Assembly (NCBI RefSeq): GCF_031822435.1
Contig: NZ_JAVQLW010000004.1
Coordinates: 186,001 to 250,000, forward strand
From: Paracoccus sp. MBLB3053
GTDB lineage: Bacteria; Pseudomonadota; Alphaproteobacteria; Rhodobacterales; Rhodobacteraceae
Direction: 5' to 3'
Length of the DNA: 64,000 nucleotides
The notes under the pieces were generated by a model. That model was not told the origin of the DNA, made no database searches, and was given only the letters and a program-made list of their open reading frames with translations. The position numbers were made by a program, and so were the translations under genes. Below, piece by piece: positions 8,617-17,646 of this stretch. Position 1 is the stretch's first letter. The number at the start of each line of letters is the position of its first letter.

Positions 8617-8898
8617 GTGACTTGCTGCCCGTCAGGTCGATGTGATCCGCACCAAATCCCGCCGAGGCTCTGAATTGATGCGGTGGATGCTTCCACCCAA
8701 CGGTATCGCCTATGCCATGAAGTTTTCATCGGAGCCGAAGGATGGCAGATCGATGACGACACCGTTCAGGATGCTGGTAAGCGACTTGGCGAAGGGCAGT
8801 TTTCAGGTCTGCGCGATCGGACGGGATGGGGCGTATGTGGTGCCGACGCTCGGCGCCCAAAATAACATTTCACTGACGCGATAGCCTAGTCGGTGCTT
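8617..8898. other. Intergenic region between LacI regulator and UdgX genes
   Basis: It contains the promoter side of the LacI gene. A plus-strand frame (8642-8884, 80 codons) has no RBS and no recognised motifs; I see no supported gene. Confidence 0.4.
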
Positions 8899-10338
8899 TC
8901 AAGCAGTTTCCCCGAATGATTGCTCGGCCGCTCGGCTCAAGTCTCGGGCCATTTGTGCCAAGATCTCTGCCCGGTGCTGCGGATCGGGGAGACGCAAAAT
9001 ATAGGAAGGGTGCCACGAGATCATAATGGGCCCGCCGTGAAACCCGATCTCGATCACACCGCGGCGGCCGCTGAGCGCTCCAACTTTGCCGGTCAGTGCA
9101 AACGCGGCCGAGGCGCCAAGTGCAAGGACCAATTTGGGGCGAACCAGCGCCAGCTCCCGCTGGAGCCACCAGCGACAGGCCTCTATCTCGGTGCGGTTTG
9201 GGTTCTGGTGCAGCCGCCGCTTGCCTCGTGGCTCAAACTTGAAATGCTTCACCGCATTGGTCAGCCATAATCTGGCCGGATCGATGGCCGCCTTGGTGAG
9301 TTCGGCGCGCAGCAACTGCCCCGCAGGACCGACAAAAGGACGGCCGGCAAGATCCTCAACGTCACCCGGCTGCTCGCCCACTATCATCAGGGCGGCATCC
9401 CCAGCGCCCTCCCCCCAGACTGTCTGAGTTGCCTTTTCGCAAAGCCCGCAGAGGCGACATTGCGCAGCCGCGACTCCGGCATCGGCAAGCGTCCGGGGAA
9501 GCTCCTCTGCACTTGGCATTCCGGAACGGTAGCGCTCGGAAACGCGCTCGGCCCCCGGACGGGGGGCCGAGGCGCCTGCGGAATGCATCTGTCTGACACG
9601 CCCTTCTGCCTTGGCCAGCATGTCGGGAATCAGTCGCGTTTCGGGCAGATTCTTCCAGTATTTCCGGGGCATCTCTGATCGCATGGCGCCAAGCTTGATC
9701 CGCGCCGGATTGAAGATGTTCTCGAAATAAATGCCCCAAAGCGCCTCCGAGGCGTCTGGCGGCAGGTCGGGTGGTGCGCTACCCTCTCGATAGGTCAGCT
9801 CTCCGCCCTCGCAATGCGCAGAGAGTCCGGGAGTTGCGATCATCCAGTCCGTGTCAGAGAAGCGACTCTGAAAGAAAGGCACAGCAGGTTCGAGAATGTT
9901 GTGCTGCGGTTCGAACCAAGCGGCGAAACGCCGTCGCCTAGCCTGCCGTGGTAACTCGCGAAAGCGCAGGAAGGCATGCATTTTATGAATGTCCCGCCGA
10001 ACAGATTTTTCCATAAGCCGCAAGGTTTGCCCCAAGGGATCGGCCGGCGAAAGCGGGTCGCCGACGCACCTGTCGAGCCGCCAGAGCGCTTCGTAAAGGC
10101 GGGCAAAGCGCTCCGGCGCGGAATGCCATATTACCGTCTGCGCAAGGTCAAGGAAGGCGGCGGGAACGCGGGGCACATGACTGCCTGCCTCTTTCGGAAG
10201 TTCCGCGCCGGCGAAAAGCCCGCCATCGCCCGACCAGTCGATCAGCGCGGGTGGGACAGCGTGGCCAACTGCACGCCGCGCCGTCTCACGCCAAACGGCG
10301 AAGGGAGCGCGCGTCGGCATCGTAACGGAATAATTCAT
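8899..10338 (-). CDS. UdgX-type uracil-DNA glycosylase fused to an N-terminal DUF4130 domain
   Basis: Fusion protein of 479 residues. The N-terminal half matches DUF4130 (FARLYEALWRLDRC ... KSVRRDIHKMHAFLRFREL ... FYIF-like WGIYFENIFNPARIKLGAM). The C-terminal half is a family-4-like uracil-DNA glycosylase with Fe-S-type cysteines (CRLCGLCEKATQ), GEQPGDVEDLAGRPFVGPAG and SWHPSYILRLPD. It holds the KRRLH loop that marks UdgX, whose His forms a covalent bond with DNA after uracil excision (established for mycobacterial UdgX, KRRIH). ATG at 10338 overlaps the upstream stop as ATGA, so it is coupled to the radical-SAM gene. It acts in DNA-damage handling. Confidence 0.92.
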   Translation of the reverse strand: MNYSVTMPTRAPFAVWRETARRAVGHAVPPALIDWSGDGGLFAGAELPKEAGSHVPRVPAAFLDLAQTVIWHSAPERFARLYEALWRLDRCVGDPLSPADPLGQTLRLMEKSVRRDIHKMHAFLRFRELPRQARRRRFAAWFEPQHNILEPAVPFFQSRFSDTDWMIATPGLSAHCEGGELTYREGSAPPDLPPDASEALWGIYFENIFNPARIKLGAMRSEMPRKYWKNLPETRLIPDMLAKAEGRVRQMHSAGASAPRPGAERVSERYRSGMPSAEELPRTLADAGVAAAQCRLCGLCEKATQTVWGEGAGDAALMIVGEQPGDVEDLAGRPFVGPAGQLLRAELTKAAIDPARLWLTNAVKHFKFEPRGKRRLHQNPNRTEIEACRWWLQRELALVRPKLVLALGASAAFALTGKVGALSGRRGVIEIGFHGGPIMISWHPSYILRLPDPQHRAEILAQMARDLSRAAEQSFGETA

Positions 10339-11561
10339 ATCAGTTGAAGCTGGCAAGGCGGCGGAGCGAAGCGTGCACGCAATTCTGCCGCGTCCGTGAG
10401 CCCACCGGGACTCCAATCTGGCATGGTGACGAAAGCGCGCGCCTTTTTCATCATTGCGCCGATGCGGACCAGATCCTGAAAGCGCAGCGCCGCATTTTTA
10501 CGTGCGGTGAGGATGCGGTCGACCGTTCGGGTGCCGAAGCCTGGAACGCGTAGCAGCATCTCGCGCGGGGCCTGATTCACGTCCACCGGAAAAATGCCCC
10601 GATTTTGCAACGCCCATGCGAGCTTCGGGTCTATGGCAAGGTCCAGATAGCCATTCTCAGCCGAGCTGGTCAGATCCCGCACCGAAAACCCGTAGAAGCG
10701 CATCAGCCAGTCGGCCTGATAAAGTCGATGCTCACGAAGCAAGGGCGGCTCGACCAGCGGCAGGGCAGCGGAGGAATCGGGGATCGGGCTGAAGGCTGAG
10801 TAGTACACGCGGCGAAGCCTGTAGCCGGTATAAAGCCTGCTCGCAGTGCCGAGGATTGCCGCGTCATCAGCCCCATCAGCACCCACGATCATTTGCGTAC
10901 TTTGTCCGGCGGGCGCGAATGGCTGGGACTTGCGGCCCGTATGGGTAGCCTCGCCCGCCGCTTCATGCTCAAGCCGCACCTGTGCCATCGCGCCCCGTAT
11001 GGTTTCAGGACGTTTCTCAGGCGCAAATTTCCTGATGCTAGAATCCTTCGGCAGCTCGACATTGATCGAGAGCCGGTCGGCCATAAGCCCAGCCTCACGG
11101 ATCAATTCGGGCGCAGCATCGGGGATGGTCTTTAAGTGAATATATCCCTTGAAGCCATGCTCGTGCCTGAGCGAGCGCGCAATCCGGACCATATCCGCCA
11201 TCGTATCGTCGGGAGAGCGGATGATCCCCGAGGAAAGAAATAGCCCCTCGATATAATTGCGACGATAGAACTCAAGCGTTAATGTCACGACCTCCGCGAC
11301 CGAGAAACGCGCGCGCTCGACATTCGAGCTGACACGGTTCACGCAATAGGCGCAGTCGAATATGCAGAAGTTCGTCATAAGTATTTTAAGAAGTGAGATG
11401 CAGCGCCCGTCCGGCGCATAGGCGTGGCAGATCCCGGCGCCCGCGCTCAGTCCTCCTTTCGCCTCTTCCCGGGACTTCATTCCGCTCGAAGCGCAAGAAG
11501 CGTCATATTTTGCCGCATCCGCGAGGATCGCCAACTTGTGCTCAAGGGTCATGCCTGCCAT
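10335..11561 (-). CDS. Putative DNA modification/repair radical SAM protein
   Basis: Protein of 408 residues in the radical-SAM family that is almost always adjacent to DUF4130/UdgX genes. The cluster motif is CIFDCAYC (CxxxCxxC), which binds the 4Fe-4S that cleaves S-adenosylmethionine; LFLSSGIIRSPDDTM and HLKTIPDA follow. The C-terminus carries a helix-hairpin-helix (QAPREMLLRVPGFGTRTVDR), a DNA-binding element. A LexA box lies 16 bp upstream of the ATG at 11561 (a second ATG is at 11552). It overlaps the UdgX gene by 4 bp. The chemistry performed on DNA is not established. Confidence 0.92.
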   Translation of the reverse strand: MAGMTLEHKLAILADAAKYDASCASSGMKSREEAKGGLSAGAGICHAYAPDGRCISLLKILMTNFCIFDCAYCVNRVSSNVERARFSVAEVVTLTLEFYRRNYIEGLFLSSGIIRSPDDTMADMVRIARSLRHEHGFKGYIHLKTIPDAAPELIREAGLMADRLSINVELPKDSSIRKFAPEKRPETIRGAMAQVRLEHEAAGEATHTGRKSQPFAPAGQSTQMIVGADGADDAAILGTASRLYTGYRLRRVYYSAFSPIPDSSAALPLVEPPLLREHRLYQADWLMRFYGFSVRDLTSSAENGYLDLAIDPKLAWALQNRGIFPVDVNQAPREMLLRVPGFGTRTVDRILTARKNAALRFQDLVRIGAMMKKARAFVTMPDWSPGGLTDAAELRARFAPPPCQLQLI

Positions 11562-11576
11562 GGCAGCACGCTATAT

Positions 11577-11591
11577 GTTCATGTTTTGTTC
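11577..11591 (-). promoter_or_regulatory. LexA box (SOS operator), GTTC-N7-GTTC
   Basis: GTTC-ATGTTTT-GTTC on the plus strand (GAAC-N7-GAAC towards the genes) matches the direct-repeat LexA box known from Rhodobacter and other alphaproteobacteria. It sits 15 bp from the start of the radical-SAM/UdgX repair operon, so SOS induction is expected. Confidence 0.82.
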
Positions 11592-11850
11592 GTCAACGAT
11601 CTGGGTCATCATTCGCGCAGTTGTGATCCGATTGGTCGAGCCGATCATCCGGAAATGCGCTGAGGCAAGCGCGGCGAGGCTTGACCTCCAAGCCGCCACT
11701 TTCCTCTGATAGATGTAGGGCCAGGATGGCAGCACAGTTTGGGATTGGGTGGTCATGCCCTCCTAGCACGTTGCTGAAAAATGCTGGGCTCAACGGGGGC
11801 GTCAGAACATGATTCAAGGTCCCGGATTGCGAGAGGGAAAGAGCATGCGT
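11592..11850. other. Intergenic / decayed sequence before the IS21 element
   Basis: No supported gene. A 61-codon minus-strand frame (11571-11756) reads through the LexA box and shows no motif. The stretch near 11768-11820 looks like an old IS end but cannot be assigned. Confidence 0.35.
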
Positions 11851-11923
11851 TGTTGATTTCCACCCAGAACTGACCCGGGTTTTCCATCGAGAATTGACCC
11901 ACCTTGAGATTATGTTGGGCGGG

Positions 11924-12718
11924 TCATGACCGGGTCAAGACATCGGTGTCCTCCCTCTTCTTGCGTGTTGCGGCAGCCGAGCTTGCCTTGAAGCGGAAGC
12001 TGACATTGCCGGTTTCCAGAATGTGGCAGCGATGGGTGAGCCGATCGAGCAAAGCGGTGGTCATCTTGGCATCGCCAAAGACCGTCGCCCATTCGCTGAA
12101 GCTGAGATTGGTGGTGATGATGACGCTGGTGCGCTCGTAGAGCTTGCTCAGGAGGTGGAAGAGCAGCGCGCCTCCTGATGCGCTGAACGGCAGGTATCCC
12201 AGTTCGTCCAGGATCACGAGATCCAGCCGCATCAGGGTTTCAGCCAGTTGGCCAGTCCTGCCTCTCGCCTTTTCCTGCTCGAGCGTGTTGACCAGTTCTA
12301 TCGTCGAGAAGAACCGGACCTTACGGCGATGATGCTCGATGGCCTGGATGCCAATGGCGGTCGCGACATGGGTCTTTCCGGTGCCCGGCCCGCCAATCAG
12401 CACGATGTTCTCGGCACCGCCCATGAACTCGCAGCGGTGCAGCTGGCGCACTGTCGCCTCATTCACCTCGCTGGCCGAGAAGTCGAAGCCAGACAGGTCC
12501 TTGTAGGCCGGAAAGCGGGCGATCTTCATGTGATAGGCGATGGAGCGAACTTCTCGCTCGGCCATTTCGGCCTTCAGCAGCTGTGTCAGGATCGGCATGG
12601 CGCTTTCGAAGGCCGGTGCGCCTTGCTCTATGAGATCGGTGACGGCTTGGGACATGCCATGCATCTTGAGGCTGCGCAGCATGATCACGATGGCGCCGCT
12701 GGCAGGATCATGACGCAT
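11924..12718 (-). CDS. istB: IS21-family helper ATPase IstB
   Basis: AAA+ ATPase of 264 residues that assembles with the transposase on target DNA. Walker A is GGPGTGKTH, Walker [13 protein letters not shown], and the sensor-1 region reads [13 protein letters not shown], all as in IstB/DnaC-like proteins. A second possible start is the internal Met at residue 13 ([12 protein letters not shown]). It overlaps the end of istA by 11 bp, the normal IS21 arrangement. It appears intact. Confidence 0.95.
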   Translation of the reverse strand: MRHDPASGAIVIMLRSLKMHGMSQAVTDLIEQGAPAFESAMPILTQLLKAEMAEREVRSIAYHMKIARFPAYKDLSGFDFSASEVNEATVRQLHRCEFMGGAENIVLIGGPGTGKTHVATAIGIQAIEHHRRKVRFFSTIELVNTLEQEKARGRTGQLAETLMRLDLVILDELGYLPFSASGGALLFHLLSKLYERTSVIITTNLSFSEWATVFGDAKMTTALLDRLTHRCHILETGNVSFRFKASSAAATRKKREDTDVLTRS

Positions 12719-14237
12719 GGCGGCCTCCGGTCATGTGGGCGCGCAGTCCATCATAGCGTTCGACATTGGCCTTTGGCTCTCGACGCAGGTGCAGCGCCTG
12801 GGGCGTGTCGACGGGTGGGCTGTCGGTCTTGCCGTCGATCAGGCGGTGCAGGATGTTCAGCACATGGGTCTTGGTTGCCGCGCCCTCGGACAGCGCCAGT
12901 TCGACCGCGGTCAGCACCGCTTGTTCGTCATGCTGCAGAACCAGGGCGAGAATATCGACCATCTCGCGATCACCGCCAATCCGCCGCAGTATCTGCTCCT
13001 GCAGGCGCTTGAAGGCGGGCGGCAATTCCGCGAATGGTGCCCCGTTGCGCAAAGCGCCGGGTTTGCGCTGGATGACAGCCAGATAATGCCGCCAGTCGTA
13101 GATCGTGCGCGGCGGCAGGTGGTGCGAGCGCTCGATAACCCGTTCATGCTCGCACAGGATCTGCCCTTCGGCGGCAATGACCAGGCGCTCGGGATAGATC
13201 CGCAGGCTCACCGGGCGATTGGCGAAGGACGCCGGAACGCTGTAGCGATTGCGCTCGAAGCTGATCAGGCAGGTGGGCGAGACGCGTTTGCTCTGCTCGA
13301 CAAAGCCGTCGAATGCGGGTGGCAGGGCCATCAGCGCCGCCTGCTCCTCGGCCCAGGCATCGGCGATGCTGCCAGCACGGGTTCCAAGCGGGATCTCGCG
13401 CCACAGTTCCATGCAGCGCTGCTCGAGCCAGGCGTTCAGAGTTGCTAGGTCCGGAAAGTTCGGCATTGGCTGCCACAGCCGCGGGCGCGCATCCTGGACG
13501 CTCTTCTCGACCTGTCCTTTCTCCCAGCCCGACGCCGGATTACAGAATTCCGGCTCGAAGACATAGTGATTGGCCATGGCGAGGAAGCGCATATTGACCT
13601 GACGTTCCTTACCGCGGCCAACGCGATCCACGGCGGTCCGCATATTGTCATAGATGCCGCGTTCCGGAATGCCGCCGAAGACGCGGAAACCGTGCCAATG
13701 GGCATCAAACAGCATCTCGTGGGTTTGCAGCAGATAGGCGCGAACCAGAAAGGCCCGGCTGTGGGACAGCTTAATATGGGCGACCTGCAGCTTGGTGCGT
13801 TCTCCGACCAGAACCGCGTAATCCTCGCTCCAATCGAACTGGAAGGCTTCGCCTGGGCGGAAGGCCAGCGGCACGAAAGTGCCGCGTCCCGTGGTCTGTT
13901 GTTCACGCTGCCGGTCGGCTCGCCAGTCCCGGGCAAAGGCGGCGACACGATTGTAGGAACCGGTGTAGCCGAGCGCGACCAGGTCGGCGTGGAGTTGCTT
14001 CAAGGTCCTGCGCTGCGTGCGCGACTTGGTCGTCTCGGTCTTCAGCCAGGCCGCGAGCTTCTCGGCGAACGGATCGAGCTTGCTCGGGCGCTCGGGCACC
14101 GAGAACTTCGGCTCGATCGTGCCGGCGTTCAGATACTTCTTGATGGTGTTCCGAGATAGCCCAATCCGGCGGGCTATCTCGCGGATCGGCAGCTTCTCAC
14201 GCAGCGCCATCCGCCGGATGACATTCAAAAGTCCCAT
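12708..14237 (-). CDS. istA: IS21-family transposase IstA
   Basis: Transposase of about 509 residues. The N-terminal helix-turn-helix ([20 protein letters not shown]) is followed by an rve/DDE core ([20 protein letters not shown] with the first Asp; [15 protein letters not shown] with the second; [15 protein letters not shown] with the Glu) and the Mu-type C-terminal domain ([20 protein letters not shown]). I prefer ATG 14237, which has GGAG 9 nt upstream; ATG 14267 is in frame but lacks an RBS. No lesion is visible, so the element may still move. Confidence 0.94.
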   Translation of the reverse strand: MGLLNVIRRMALREKLPIREIARRIGLSRNTIKKYLNAGTIEPKFSVPERPSKLDPFAEKLAAWLKTETTKSRTQRRTLKQLHADLVALGYTGSYNRVAAFARDWRADRQREQQTTGRGTFVPLAFRPGEAFQFDWSEDYAVLVGERTKLQVAHIKLSHSRAFLVRAYLLQTHEMLFDAHWHGFRVFGGIPERGIYDNMRTAVDRVGRGKERQVNMRFLAMANHYVFEPEFCNPASGWEKGQVEKSVQDARPRLWQPMPNFPDLATLNAWLEQRCMELWREIPLGTRAGSIADAWAEEQAALMALPPAFDGFVEQSKRVSPTCLISFERNRYSVPASFANRPVSLRIYPERLVIAAEGQILCEHERVIERSHHLPPRTIYDWRHYLAVIQRKPGALRNGAPFAELPPAFKRLQEQILRRIGGDREMVDILALVLQHDEQAVLTAVELALSEGAATKTHVLNILHRLIDGKTDSPPVDTPQALHLRREPKANVERYDGLRAHMTGGRHAS

Positions 14238-14399
14238 GTGGATCACTCCGTTACCCCCGCCGCTCATCGCGTTGGGGAAGGGTCACATGGGTCAAATCTC
14301 AATGGAAATTACGTGCCAACCCGGGTCAGTTTTGGGTGGAAATCAACACGTGGTGGGTGCTGTCACCGATCTGACCATTCTGCAGCCTCACTCAGCGGG

Positions 14400-14603
14400 G
14401 TGTTCTATATGATCGCATTCGAGGATGCCGAGGGCGAGGCGCTGTCAGGCGACCAGAGCTGCACGTTGGACCTGCCGGCGGACCTGTTCTGGTCAGTGAC
14501 ACTCTGCGAGGCCGAGAACGCTTCGGGTCTCGACATCGGCCAGCCCTTCCCGTCGCTGGGCAAGTTGAACGGGCCTTGTTGTGCTGATCGAACGCCTTCA
14601 TGA
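14400..14603 (+). pseudogene. Fragment of a DUF1254/DUF1214-family protein gene
   Basis: The frame reads VFYMIAFEDAEGEALSGDQ, then TLDLPADLFWSVTLCEAENA and SGLDIGQPFPSLGKLN, before a stop at 14601-14603. This matches the DUF1214 C-terminal domain (YxxAFxDAxG...YxLxLP...FWSVTLYEAENxSGLxxGQPFPSLG). Both the N-terminal part and the final YFGP...W segment are missing. It is squeezed between the IS21 end and an IS5-type element, so it is the debris of a host gene destroyed by insertions. Confidence 0.72.
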
Positions 14604-14625
14604 GGGTTCCCTTTCCCCGCCCGCT

Positions 14626-14913
14626 TTATGCGACAGTTTCGATCACGGCCCATCCGAAGGCTGAGGAGCGGTTCATGATGGCAATGCGGATCTGGATTTC
14701 GGCAGCCTGACGGTTTGGGTCTCGTGACATGATGCGATCGCCGAAGAGCTTGAGGCGGTTCATTTGGGCCTCGACGCGACTTCGGGCGGGGTAGCCGACC
14801 CATTTCTTCCAGATCGACCGTCCCAGGCAGTGTGTCGCCTTGAGGATGTCATTCGCGAGAGCGCAGCCGGGCAATCCGGTTTCCAGGCGCGGGCATTGCG
14901 ACGGATCGGAATG
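14626..14913 (-). pseudogene. IS5-type transposase, C-terminal part (second copy, split by IS3-type element)
   Basis: Minus-strand frames give IPIRRNARAWKPDCPAALSR, then NDILKATHCLGRSIWKKW, VGYPARSRVEAQM, and NRLKLFGDRIMSRDPNRQ to a stop at 14626. This is the conserved C-terminal third of IS5-family transposases. A frameshift lies between the PAALSR and NDILKA segments. The N-terminal part continues beyond the inserted IS3 element at 16177. It is closely related to the remnant at 2222-3727. Confidence 0.85.
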
Positions 14914-14978
14914 AGAGGTGGTCGCACGAACTCGGACCAGGAGCTAAGCTTGAGCGCCTGAGGAAGAACCGACCCGAT

Positions 14979-15287
14979 ATGACCAAACGCAAGCGCTATT
15001 CTGCAGAGTTCAAAGCGAAGGTGGCTCTGGAAGCCATCCGCGAGGAGCTGACGACGGCTGAACTGGCCAAGAAATACGATATCGATCCGCCGATGATTTC
15101 GGGGTGGAAGAGAACCGCGATCGAGAACATAGCCGCGGAATTCGGCGGTGCCTCGCCCGCCGCGCCGCAGATCTCTGCGGGTGAGGTCGAGAAGCTGCAT
15201 GCCAAGATCGGCCAGCTCGTCATCGAGCGGGATTTTTTGTCGGCAGCCTCCAGTCTCATTCTCGGCACTGGAGGCAAAAAGCGGTGA
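14979..15287 (+). CDS. IS3-family transposase subunit OrfA
   Basis: Protein of 102 residues with the HTH_Tnp_1 fold: KRYSAEFKAKVALEAIREEL, then TTAELAKKYDIDPPMISGWK, followed by a leucine-zipper-like C-terminal helix (VEKLHAKIGQLVIERDFL). It binds the IS ends and, fused by -1 frameshifting to OrfB, forms the active OrfAB. It overlaps orfB by 4 bp; an A5G run at 15276-15281 near its end could be the slippery site. It looks intact. Confidence 0.93.
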   Translation: MTKRKRYSAEFKAKVALEAIREELTTAELAKKYDIDPPMISGWKRTAIENIAAEFGGASPAAPQISAGEVEKLHAKIGQLVIERDFLSAASSLILGTGGKKR

Positions 15288-16114
15288 AACAGGATCATCC
15301 CGATCTCAGCGTCCGACGGCAGTGCAGTCTGCTGTCTCTGGCGCGCTCCGGCCTTTATTACCAGCCGCGCGGCGAAAGCGCCGAGAACCTGAAGTTCATG
15401 GAGATCTTCGACCGGCAGTTTCTCGAGACGCCGTGGTATGGCTCGCGCCAGATGGCCCGACACATGCAGCGCGAGGGGCATCGCTGCGGACGGCACCGGG
15501 TCCGTCGGCTGATGAGGCTCATGCGCCTGGTGCCGATCTATCAGGAGCCCAAGACCAGCAAGAAGCACCCGGCGCACAAGATTTATCCATATCTTCTGAG
15601 GGGCTTGGCCATCACCCGCCCCAATCAGGTCTGGTGCACGGACATCAGCTACATCCCGATGCGCCGTGGGTTCCTGTATCTGGTCGCGATTATGGATTGG
15701 CACAGCCGCAAGGTGCTGAGCTGGCGGCTGTCGAATTCCATGGATGCGGGTTTTTGCGTCGAGGCTCTGAAGGAGGCGCTGGCCAGATATGGCAAGCCCG
15801 AGATCTTCAATTCCGATCAGGGCTCGCAATTCACCAGCACCGAGTTCACCGAGGTGCTGTTGGACGCCAAGGTGCAGATCTCGATGGATGGACGCGGTCG
15901 CTGGATCGACAACCGGATGATCGAAAGGCTGTGGCGGTCGCTCAAATACGAATGCGTCTACCTGAATGCCTTCGAGACCGGCTCGGAGGCCCGCAAGGGG
16001 ATCGGCGCCTGGATCAGCTATTACAATGAGAAACGTCCGCACTCATCGCATGGGTTGCTGACGCCATCCGAAGCTTATGATACCCCAAACCAGAACCTGA
16101 AAGCCGCCGCCTGA
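15284..16114 (+). CDS. IS3-family transposase catalytic subunit OrfB
   Basis: Protein of 276 residues starting at GTG 15284 (GTGA overlap with orfA) and in the -1 frame relative to it. It has an HTH_21-type helical region (YGSRQMARHMQREGHRCGRH) and an rve integrase core with the DDE triad in VWCTDISYIP, IFNSDQGSQFTS and MIERLWRSLKYE; the C-terminal YNEKRPHSSHGLLTPSEAY is typical. No lesion is seen, so the element may be active. Confidence 0.93.
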   Translation: MKQDHPDLSVRRQCSLLSLARSGLYYQPRGESAENLKFMEIFDRQFLETPWYGSRQMARHMQREGHRCGRHRVRRLMRLMRLVPIYQEPKTSKKHPAHKIYPYLLRGLAITRPNQVWCTDISYIPMRRGFLYLVAIMDWHSRKVLSWRLSNSMDAGFCVEALKEALARYGKPEIFNSDQGSQFTSTEFTEVLLDAKVQISMDGRGRWIDNRMIERLWRSLKYECVYLNAFETGSEARKGIGAWISYYNEKRPHSSHGLLTPSEAYDTPNQNLKAAA

Positions 16115-16176
16115 CATGAAACCCATGCTGAAGCTTAGCTGAGCGGCAAACTGGTCCAGATTTCAGGACCACCTCT

Positions 16177-16811
16177 ATGATCGGCTCGGCGCCGTGTTCG
16201 AGGGTCGGCGCATGGCAGCGGCGCCTGTCATGGGCGCCGTCGGCAGTGACCGTCCCGACGGTTTCACCAGCGGGGATCTGGGACAGCAGCTCGGGCGGGA
16301 TGGGGCTGTCACCATGCCTGCTCGACGTAAATTCGACCCCGCCTATGTCGCCGGTGGAGGTGTCCTTCGCCAGATGCACCTTATGCCATTCCCGCTTGCG
16401 TGTCGCACCGTGCTTGCGGGCCAGCCATTAACCGTCGCCCCGCAAACGGATGCCGGTGCTATCAATCAGGTGGTTCAGCGGCTTTCCGGATCGCCGATAC
16501 GGGATCTGCACCTTGATCCGAGCCCGACGGCGGCACAGTGTCGAACAGTCGGGCACCGACCAGTCGAGTCCCGCCATTTCGATCAGGCTCGCCACCAAGC
16601 CGACAGTCTGACGGAGCGGCAGGCCGAACAGGATTTTCAATGTGACAGGTCTGGATCGCGCTGTCGGAGAACGTCCCGGGATGGCCGCGCTTTCCACGTC
16701 TTTCCGCCTGCCAGGTCATCTCCGGATCGAACCAGACCTACAGCGAGCCGCGTCTCCGCAATGAGGCGTTAAAGTCCGACCAGTCTGTCGTGTCTCGTCA
16801 GACTTGGGCAT
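16177..16811 (-). pseudogene. IS5-type transposase, N-terminal part (second copy)
   Basis: Starts near ATG 16811 (MPKSDETRQTGRTLTPHCGD) and continues over several frames: VWFDPEMTWQAERRGKRG, LFGLPLRQTVGLVASLIEMA, LIDSTGIRLRGDG (first catalytic Asp), then VEFTSSRHGDSPIPPELL and TVTADGAHDRRRCH (second Asp). Frameshifts or stops break it at least twice. At 16176 it is cut by the IS3 element, and the C-terminal part lies at 14626-14913. Confidence 0.85.
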
Positions 16812-16902
16812 CCCAACCGTCTAGCCCTCAGGATTCCAGAACTTTCTCACTTTCGCCGATATGTGCAACAAGCCCGACTTTCACGATACAGGGTTGGACG
16901 AA

Positions 16903-16932
16903 TCGTGAAATCTGATATATCAGATTTCACGA
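16903..16932. promoter_or_regulatory. Perfect 30-bp palindromic operator upstream of a GntR regulator
   Basis: The left half TCGTGAAATCTGATA is followed directly by its exact complement-inverse, with no mismatch over 30 bp. It lies 20 bp before the GTG start of a GntR/FCD regulator gene that leads an operon. The central TGATATATCA resembles motifs at 25480 and 31373. Autoregulation is inferred. Confidence 0.78.
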
Positions 16933-16952
16933 CACGCCATTCGGAGAAACCT

Positions 16953-17642
16953 GTGCCCGTCGCTGAAACGATACTCGCGCCCCTTGATCCGCAGGCATTT
17001 TCCGGGCTGCGCGAACATGTGCATCGGGCCTTGCGGCAAGCCATCCTCGCTGGCGGCTACGAGGCGGGCGCGCGCCTCAACGAACGCAGCATCGCCGAGC
17101 AGCTTGGCGTCAGCACGACACCGGTAAAGGAGGCGCTGCGACTCCTGGAAGCCGACGGCCTGGTCCGCACCAGACCCCGCAGCGGAGTCATCGTCAATTT
17201 CGACTTCGCCTGCGCCGAGGAGATGATCCTTGCCCGGGCGGCCATTGAATCGACAATCGCGCGACTGGCGGCGCAGCGCATCGCCGCCTCCGAAAAGCCC
17301 GGTCTGGGGGCCATTCTCGACGAAATGCGCCGGGCCACGCACGGCGGCGAAGCCGAGGAGGTGATACGCCTGAACGAAGTCTTTCACGACCATATCCGTT
17401 CGGTCGCGCGGGCAAATTACCTGCGGCTTCTGAACGACCGGCAGGATGTCTATGATTCCGACGCCCGCCGCATCATCCATTCAGACCCCGCCGAGCGCGA
17501 GCGCGCCCTGGCCGAGCACGAGGCCATCGGCCAGGCGATCATCGCCCGCGATGCCGAGGCCGCCGAGGTCGCGATGAAGGCCCATGTCCTGCGCGCCGGG
17601 GAAACCTATCTCGATCTCGTTTTCCGCAAATACAAGGACTGA
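16953..17642 (+). CDS. GntR-family transcriptional regulator, FCD subfamily
   Basis: Regulator of 229 residues starting with GTG 16953, preceded by GGAGA with 5 nt spacing. The longer frame from 16863 is rejected because it reads through a 30-bp palindrome. The winged HTH (ARLNERSIAEQLGVSTTPVK, EALRLLEADGLVRTRPRSGV) precedes an FCD domain with LNEVFHDHIRSVARANYLR and a C-terminal AEHEAIGQAIIARDAEAAEV helix. The next gene (DapA family) starts 4 bp after its stop, so the enzyme's substrate or product is a likely effector. Confidence 0.9.
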   Translation: MPVAETILAPLDPQAFSGLREHVHRALRQAILAGGYEAGARLNERSIAEQLGVSTTPVKEALRLLEADGLVRTRPRSGVIVNFDFACAEEMILARAAIESTIARLAAQRIAASEKPGLGAILDEMRRATHGGEAEEVIRLNEVFHDHIRSVARANYLRLLNDRQDVYDSDARRIIHSDPAERERALAEHEAIGQAIIARDAEAAEVAMKAHVLRAGETYLDLVFRKYKD

Positions 17643-17646
17643 CAAA

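Larger units (their letters stand above)
11851..14348 (-). mobile_element. IS21-family insertion sequence, 2498 bp
   Basis: Left end TGTTGATTTCCACCCA (11851-) and right end (inverse of TGTTGATTTCCACCCA, ending at 14348) form inverted repeats that stay alike for about 31 bp with one mismatch, and both start with TGT as in IS21. It contains istA and istB in the usual order, both intact. The flanks share only CGT (11848-11850 and 14349-14351), so a clear 4-8 bp target duplication is not seen. Confidence 0.92.
14914..16176 (+). mobile_element. IS3-family insertion sequence, 1263 bp, ATG target duplication
   Basis: Left end AGAGGTGGTC (14914-14923) and right end GACCACCTCT (16167-16176) are exact inverted repeats, with weaker similarity further inside (…GGACCAG… / AAGCTTAGCT-like). 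The flanking trinucleotide ATG occurs on both sides (14911-14913 and 16177-16179), the 3-bp duplication typical of IS3. It encodes orfA and orfB and splits an IS5-type transposase gene. Confidence 0.9.

Noticed and set aside
11571..11756. A 61-codon minus-strand gene
   Set aside because: It would contain the LexA box, has poor RBS spacing and shows no conserved sequence.
11848..14351. Target-site duplication for the IS21 element
   Set aside because: Only CGT matches on both sides, shorter than the usual 4-8 bp, so no duplication is claimed.
16863..16952. Longer start for the GntR regulator
   Set aside because: The extension reads through a perfect 30-bp palindrome and lacks an RBS; GTG 16953 has GGAGA.
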